Shown: positions 32,183 to 35,413 of the stretch, in pieces
Layout: the number at the start of each line of letters is the position of its first letter
Numbering within the stretch: position 1 is the stretch's first letter
Program-made: the position numbers and the translations under genes
The notes under the pieces: model-generated
The model's input: only the letters and a program-made list of their open reading frames with translations
Database searches by the model: none
Told to the model about the DNA's origin: nothing
Assembly: GCA_035576205.1 (NCBI GenBank)
Contig: DATLWR010000043.1
Span: 1-35,413, forward strand
Length of the DNA stretch: 35,413 nucleotides
From: DATLWR01 sp035576205
Lineage (GTDB): Bacteria; Pseudomonadota; Zetaproteobacteria; Mariprofundales; Mariprofundaceae
Direction: 5' to 3'

Positions 32183-32806
32183 TCACTCGGTCAGGGCGCG
32201 GAACGTTTCGGCCGAAGTGACCGACGGCATCACCTCGTGCAGCAGGCCATCCTCGACATGGTAGATCAGGCCGTGCACGGCGAGCGGCTGACCGATCTCC
32301 CAGGCCTGCTGGGCGATGGCCGAACGGCAGATGTTGCGCACCTGATGGGCGACATTCAGTTCGGCCAGCCGGTTGGTCTTCTCGACCGGATCGGTGATGT
32401 TGGCGAGCTCGTCGCGCTGGCGGCGGGCAAGATGCCGGACCGGTTCGACCCACAGGTCCACCGGTTCGACGCTATGGCCCTCGATCGCCTGCCGGATACC
32501 GGCGCAGCCGTAATGGCCGCAGACGACGATATCCGGAATCTTCAGCACCTCGACGGCAAACTGCAGCACGGCCAGACAGTTCAGGTCGTGCATGGCGAAG
32601 ATATTGGCGATGTTGCGGTGCACGAAGATCTTGCCGAGCGGACGACCGATCAGGCGGTCGGGACTGACGCGGCCGTCGGAACAGCCGATCCACAACAGCT
32701 CGGGCGCATTATTTTCGGCCAGCTGCGCGAAAAATGCCGGATCCTCGCTTTTCAGACGTTCGGCCCATTGACGGTTGTAGTCGAGCAGTTTCCGGATGAC
32801 ACTCAT
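32183..32806 (-). CDS. can: Beta-carbonic anhydrase
   Basis: Interconverts carbon dioxide and bicarbonate; 207 residues, cytoplasmic. Zinc ligands C42, H98 and C101 (IGCSDGRV, CGHYGCAG) and the catalytic dyad D44-R46 have the numbering of E. coli Can. W39, R64 and Y182 match the bicarbonate-binding allosteric triad of type II enzymes such as that of Haemophilus. It follows the PfkB gene by 27 bp, so it is likely the last gene of a tldD-pmbA-PfkB-can unit, and it converges on the SulP gene. Start ATG with AGGGGA about 10 bases upstream. Confidence 0.97.
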   Translation of the reverse strand: MSVIRKLLDYNRQWAERLKSEDPAFFAQLAENNAPELLWIGCSDGRVSPDRLIGRPLGKIFVHRNIANIFAMHDLNCLAVLQFAVEVLKIPDIVVCGHYGCAGIRQAIEGHSVEPVDLWVEPVRHLARRQRDELANITDPVEKTNRLAELNVAHQVRNICRSAIAQQAWEIGQPLAVHGLIYHVEDGLLHEVMPSVTSAETFRALTE

Positions 32807-32833
32807 CTGCGTTGTCCCCTGTCTTGATCGAGC

Positions 32834-33817
32834 CTAGGCGAGCAGGGCGCGGATCTCGTCCGCCGCATAGCGCCTGGGCAGGCGGGCACCGAGCTGGGCG
32901 ACGATCTGCGCGGCGGCATGGCTGCCCAGATGCCCGGCCTGTTTCCACGACAGCCCGTTGGTGATGCCGTAGAGCACGCCGGCAGCATACATGTCGCCGG
33001 CCCCGGTGGTATCGACCGCTTCCACCGTCACACCTTCGACGGCAATCACCTCGCCCTCGTGCATCAGGATCGAGCCGTTGCTTCCAAGGGTCAGGGCGAC
33101 ATTCTCGCAATGCCGGTGGATCTCGTGCGCACAGGCAACCGGATCATCGCTGCCGACCAGTGCCGCTGCTTCGTCGCGGTTGCAGAACAGCAGGTCCACC
33201 GGGCCTTCGATCAGTTCCTGGAACTGGGCGCGACAGAAGTTGATGAGAAACGGATCGGAGATGGTCAGCGCCACCTTCACGCCCGACGCCTTGGCGAGCT
33301 CAATCGCCTTCAATGCTGCGGCGCGGGTTTGGTCGCCGGCGAACAGGTAGCCCTCGACATAGACGTATTTGGCCCTGGCGATTTCGGATGCATTGATGTC
33401 GTCGGCGGAGAGGGTTGCCGATACGCCGAGGTGGGTCAGCATGGTGCGCTGTGCATCGGGCGTGATCAGCACGACACAGGTACCTGTCTGACCCGGGCTC
33501 GCCGGCACCTCGATGGCCACGCCGAGCCGCTTCATCTCCTCCAGGTACTGGCCGCCGAAGCGGTCGTCGCCGGTCTTGCCGGCATAGGCCGACTTGCCAC
33601 CGAGATCGGCGATGCCGACGATCGTGTTGGCCGCCGAACCGCCCGAGCAGTAGTGCACCGGATGTTCTTTCAAGGCGGCCAGGATCTGCTGCTGCCGGGA
33701 TTCGTCGACCAGTGTCATGATGCCCTTGTCGATGCCGTTGGCACTCAGGAAGGCATCGTCGCAGCGCACCTGCAGGTCCATGATGGCGTTGCCCACGCCG
33801 TATACGTCGTAACTCAA
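32834..33817 (-). CDS. PfkB-family sugar/nucleoside kinase, adenosine kinase-like
   Basis: 327-residue ribokinase-fold kinase. N-terminal YDVYGVGNAIMDLQV, the GGSAANT substrate-binding glycine pair, KTGDDRFG, and the C-terminal signature DTTGAGDMYAAG with the catalytic aspartate. The overall pattern (ISDPFLINFCRAQF, FCNRDEA) is that of bacterial proteins annotated as adenosine kinase, acting in purine salvage, but the substrate is not proven. The TTG start at 33817 was chosen because GGGAGG stands seven bases upstream in the short gap after pmbA; the longer frame from 33853 would overlap pmbA and add an unconserved stretch. Confidence 0.9.
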   Translation of the reverse strand: MSYDVYGVGNAIMDLQVRCDDAFLSANGIDKGIMTLVDESRQQQILAALKEHPVHYCSGGSAANTIVGIADLGGKSAYAGKTGDDRFGGQYLEEMKRLGVAIEVPASPGQTGTCVVLITPDAQRTMLTHLGVSATLSADDINASEIARAKYVYVEGYLFAGDQTRAAALKAIELAKASGVKVALTISDPFLINFCRAQFQELIEGPVDLLFCNRDEAAALVGSDDPVACAHEIHRHCENVALTLGSNGSILMHEGEVIAVEGVTVEAVDTTGAGDMYAAGVLYGITNGLSWKQAGHLGSHAAAQIVAQLGARLPRRYAADEIRALLA

Positions 33818-33833
33818 ACCGATCCTCCCGGGA

Positions 33834-35210
33834 TTATTTTGCCTGACCGGCAACCGTCATGCCGGTCAGCGCGATGCTAGGGCAGGCGGTGGTTCCGAAC
33901 CAGTTCAGATCGCTGCCGACATGGCTGATGCCGGCGAACATCTTTTTCAGGTTGCCGGCGATGGTGATGTTGTGCACCGGCCGGCCGACTTTGCCGTTCT
34001 CGATCAGGAAACCCGCCGCGCCGCGCGAGTAGTCGCCGGTCACTCCATTGACGCCGAAGCCGATCAGCTCGGTGACCAGCAGGCCGCTGCCGATCTCGGC
34101 GAGCATCTCGTCGGGGCTCAGCGCGCCCGGCTGCAGGATCAGGTTGGAGGTGGAGATGCCGATGTCGCCGGTCAGCCCGCGGCTGGCGTGGCCGGTTTCG
34201 GCAAAGCCAAGGCGTTTGGCGGTGTAGCGGTTGGTGAGCCAGGTGTTGAGTCTGCCCGCCGAAACCAGCTCCAGCCGTTCGCAGCGAGTACCCTCGCCGT
34301 CGAACAGCCGGTTGCCCAGCCCCTCGGGATGGTCGGGATCGTCGACGACGGTGACGATGTCCGGGAAAATCTTCTCGCCGAGATGCTCGGCGAGAAAGGA
34401 GCGGTGCTGCAGCACCGCCTTGCCGTTGATGGCCGAAACCAGGTGGCCGAGCAGCGAGGTGGCGATTCGCGGTTCGAAAATGACCGGCATGGCGCCGCCA
34501 CCGAAATCGCCGGCACCCAGCCGGCGCACGGTGCGCTCGGCGGCTTCCTGTCCGATCTTCTCCGGCGAGCGCAGGTCGGCAGCATTCAGCGCCCGTTGCC
34601 AGGCGTAGTCACGCTGCATGCCGTCACCGGTTCCTGCGATCACCGATACCGAGAGGGCAGCACTCGATTTGGCATAGCCGGCGGCGAAACCGTCGCTCGC
34701 TGCATAGGCGATGCGGCTGCTGCTGAAACCGGCCTCGCCACCCTCGCTGTTGCTGATTTGAGTCGAGTAGGCGAGGGCTGCCTGTTCGCAGGCCAGTGCC
34801 GCCGCGCGCGCCGCTTCGGTGTTCCACGGTGTCTCCACCTTGCCGTGCTCCTCCTGCCAGAGAGCCAGCTCGGAGGCCTCGGGGTGGCGGGCACCGACAG
34901 GCGGCACTGCTTCCGGATCGGGTTCGGAGATCTTCGCCATGTCGATCACCTGCGCAACCAGCCGGCTCAAACCCTCCGGCGAGACGTCGGAGGTCGAGGC
35001 GGTGGCGAAAGCGAGCCCCTTGGGAGTTTCGACGAAGACTCGCAGGCCGAGTCCCTGCGCATCCTCGCGTTCGACCGATTCGACGCTGCCGTTACGTACG
35101 CGCACCGATTCGCCGGTACTGGCCACCGCCAGCGCATCGGCATGTGCTGCCCCGCGGGCTTTGGCGCGATCCACCAGATCGCAGGCGAGTTGTTTCAGCT
35201 CTTTCGTCAT
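33834..35210 (-). CDS. pmbA: Metalloprotease subunit PmbA/TldE
   Basis: 458-residue partner of TldD; the TldD-TldE heterodimer degrades unfolded peptides and matures microcin B17 or other modified peptides. Family blocks include VRVRNGSVESVER near residue 40, MPVIFEPRIATSLLGHL, SAGRLNTWLTNRYTAKRLG and the C-terminal GVNGVTGDYSRGAAGFLIENG. The HExxxH metal motif belongs to TldD, not this subunit. The ATG overlaps the tldD stop (ATGA), so both subunits are made in step. No peptide-modification genes are visible nearby, so a general proteolytic role is likely. Confidence 0.97.
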   Translation of the reverse strand: MTKELKQLACDLVDRAKARGAAHADALAVASTGESVRVRNGSVESVEREDAQGLGLRVFVETPKGLAFATASTSDVSPEGLSRLVAQVIDMAKISEPDPEAVPPVGARHPEASELALWQEEHGKVETPWNTEAARAAALACEQAALAYSTQISNSEGGEAGFSSSRIAYAASDGFAAGYAKSSAALSVSVIAGTGDGMQRDYAWQRALNAADLRSPEKIGQEAAERTVRRLGAGDFGGGAMPVIFEPRIATSLLGHLVSAINGKAVLQHRSFLAEHLGEKIFPDIVTVVDDPDHPEGLGNRLFDGEGTRCERLELVSAGRLNTWLTNRYTAKRLGFAETGHASRGLTGDIGISTSNLILQPGALSPDEMLAEIGSGLLVTELIGFGVNGVTGDYSRGAAGFLIENGKVGRPVHNITIAGNLKKMFAGISHVGSDLNWFGTTACPSIALTGMTVAGQAK

Positions 35211-35413
35211 GACTGGGTCCCGCCGACGATCAGTTCGTCCACCCGAATGCTCGGCAGGCCGACACCGACCGGCACGCTCTGGCCATCCTTGCCGCAGGTG
35301 CCGACACCGGGATCGAGCTGCAGGTCGTTGCCGATCATCGACACACGCTTGAGCACCTCGTGGCCGGCGCCGATCAGCGTGGCTCCCTTCACCGGTGCCT
35401 TGATCTCGCCGTT
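35207..35413 (-). CDS. tldD: Metalloprotease subunit TldD, C-terminal fragment
   Basis: The last 68 residues of TldD; the rest lies beyond the window's end. The fragment shows the conserved tail of the family, IKAPVKGATLIGAG, then MIGNDLQLDPGVGTCGKDGQ, VPVGVGLPSIRVDEL and VGGT. The catalytic HExxxH is upstream and cannot be seen. First gene seen of the unit that continues with pmbA through a 4 bp ATGA overlap. Confidence 0.96.
   Translation of the reverse strand, partial: NGEIKAPVKGATLIGAGHEVLKRVSMIGNDLQLDPGVGTCGKDGQSVPVGVGLPSIRVDELIVGGTQS

Noticed and set aside
1..35413. Insertion sequences, prophage, CRISPR arrays, rRNA or tRNA genes
   Set aside because: No transposase, integrase, phage structural gene, regular spaced repeat or RNA gene was recognised; all long frames are explained by chromosomal genes.

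Overview
The window looks like chromosomal DNA of a GC-rich Gram-negative proteobacterium. It is gene-dense, with short gaps, many 1-8 bp start/stop overlaps and mostly housekeeping genes. Markers of a double membrane are a TonB-dependent outer-membrane receptor, ExbB/ExbD and a periplasmic c-type cytochrome. A Fur-controlled FTR1 iron permease and a SulP transporter beside a beta-carbonic anhydrase would fit an iron-rich or autotrophic lifestyle (for example a zetaproteobacterium or a related gamma-like lineage). That assignment is an inference; there is no rRNA, and I see no tRNA.

Layout. 2-4935 (+): 3' part of uvrA, an archease-rtcB RNA ligation pair, and ssb ending in a strong terminator. 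5157-10514 (+): a tightly overlapped three-gene signalling operon made of a YfiR/DUF4154 periplasmic protein, a CHASE8-like/HAMP/PAS/PAS hybrid histidine kinase and a TonB-dependent receptor. 10547-12714 (-): prfC-yjgA. 12779-14361 (+): a class II aldolase-family protein, then a thioredoxin-fold protein coupled to a small cytochrome c. 14380-20785 (-): a membrane-anchored DUF2726/zinc-ribbon protein, a second hybrid histidine kinase with its own good promoter, then yaaA-polA. 20895-26913 (+): ribD-comEC-exbB-exbD-lysC-csrA. 26962-28207 (+): a Fur box, a fur-family gene and an FTR1 permease. 28210-29762 (-): a FlhG/MinD-like ATPase coupled to a degenerate J-domain/HTH protein. 30020-32161 (+): SulP-STAS-cNMP transporter. 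32183-35413 (-): tldD (cut by the window edge)-pmbA-PfkB kinase-beta carbonic anhydrase.

The most interesting parts are (1) the YfiR-kinase-TonB receptor operon, which resembles the YfiBNR circuit but with the diguanylate cyclase output replaced by a phosphorelay and the outer-membrane partner replaced by a TonB-dependent receptor; (2) the FlhG-like ATPase coupled to a J-like/HTH protein that has lost the HPD motif; (3) the SulP-cNMP transporter next to a beta-carbonic anhydrase that keeps the bicarbonate-sensing triad; (4) an autoregulated-looking Fur/FTR1 pair; and (5) an internal translation start in lysC predicted to make a separate regulatory subunit. No transposon, prophage, CRISPR array or intergenic stretch over 300 bp was seen; the longest gap is the 257 bp divergent region 29763-30019.
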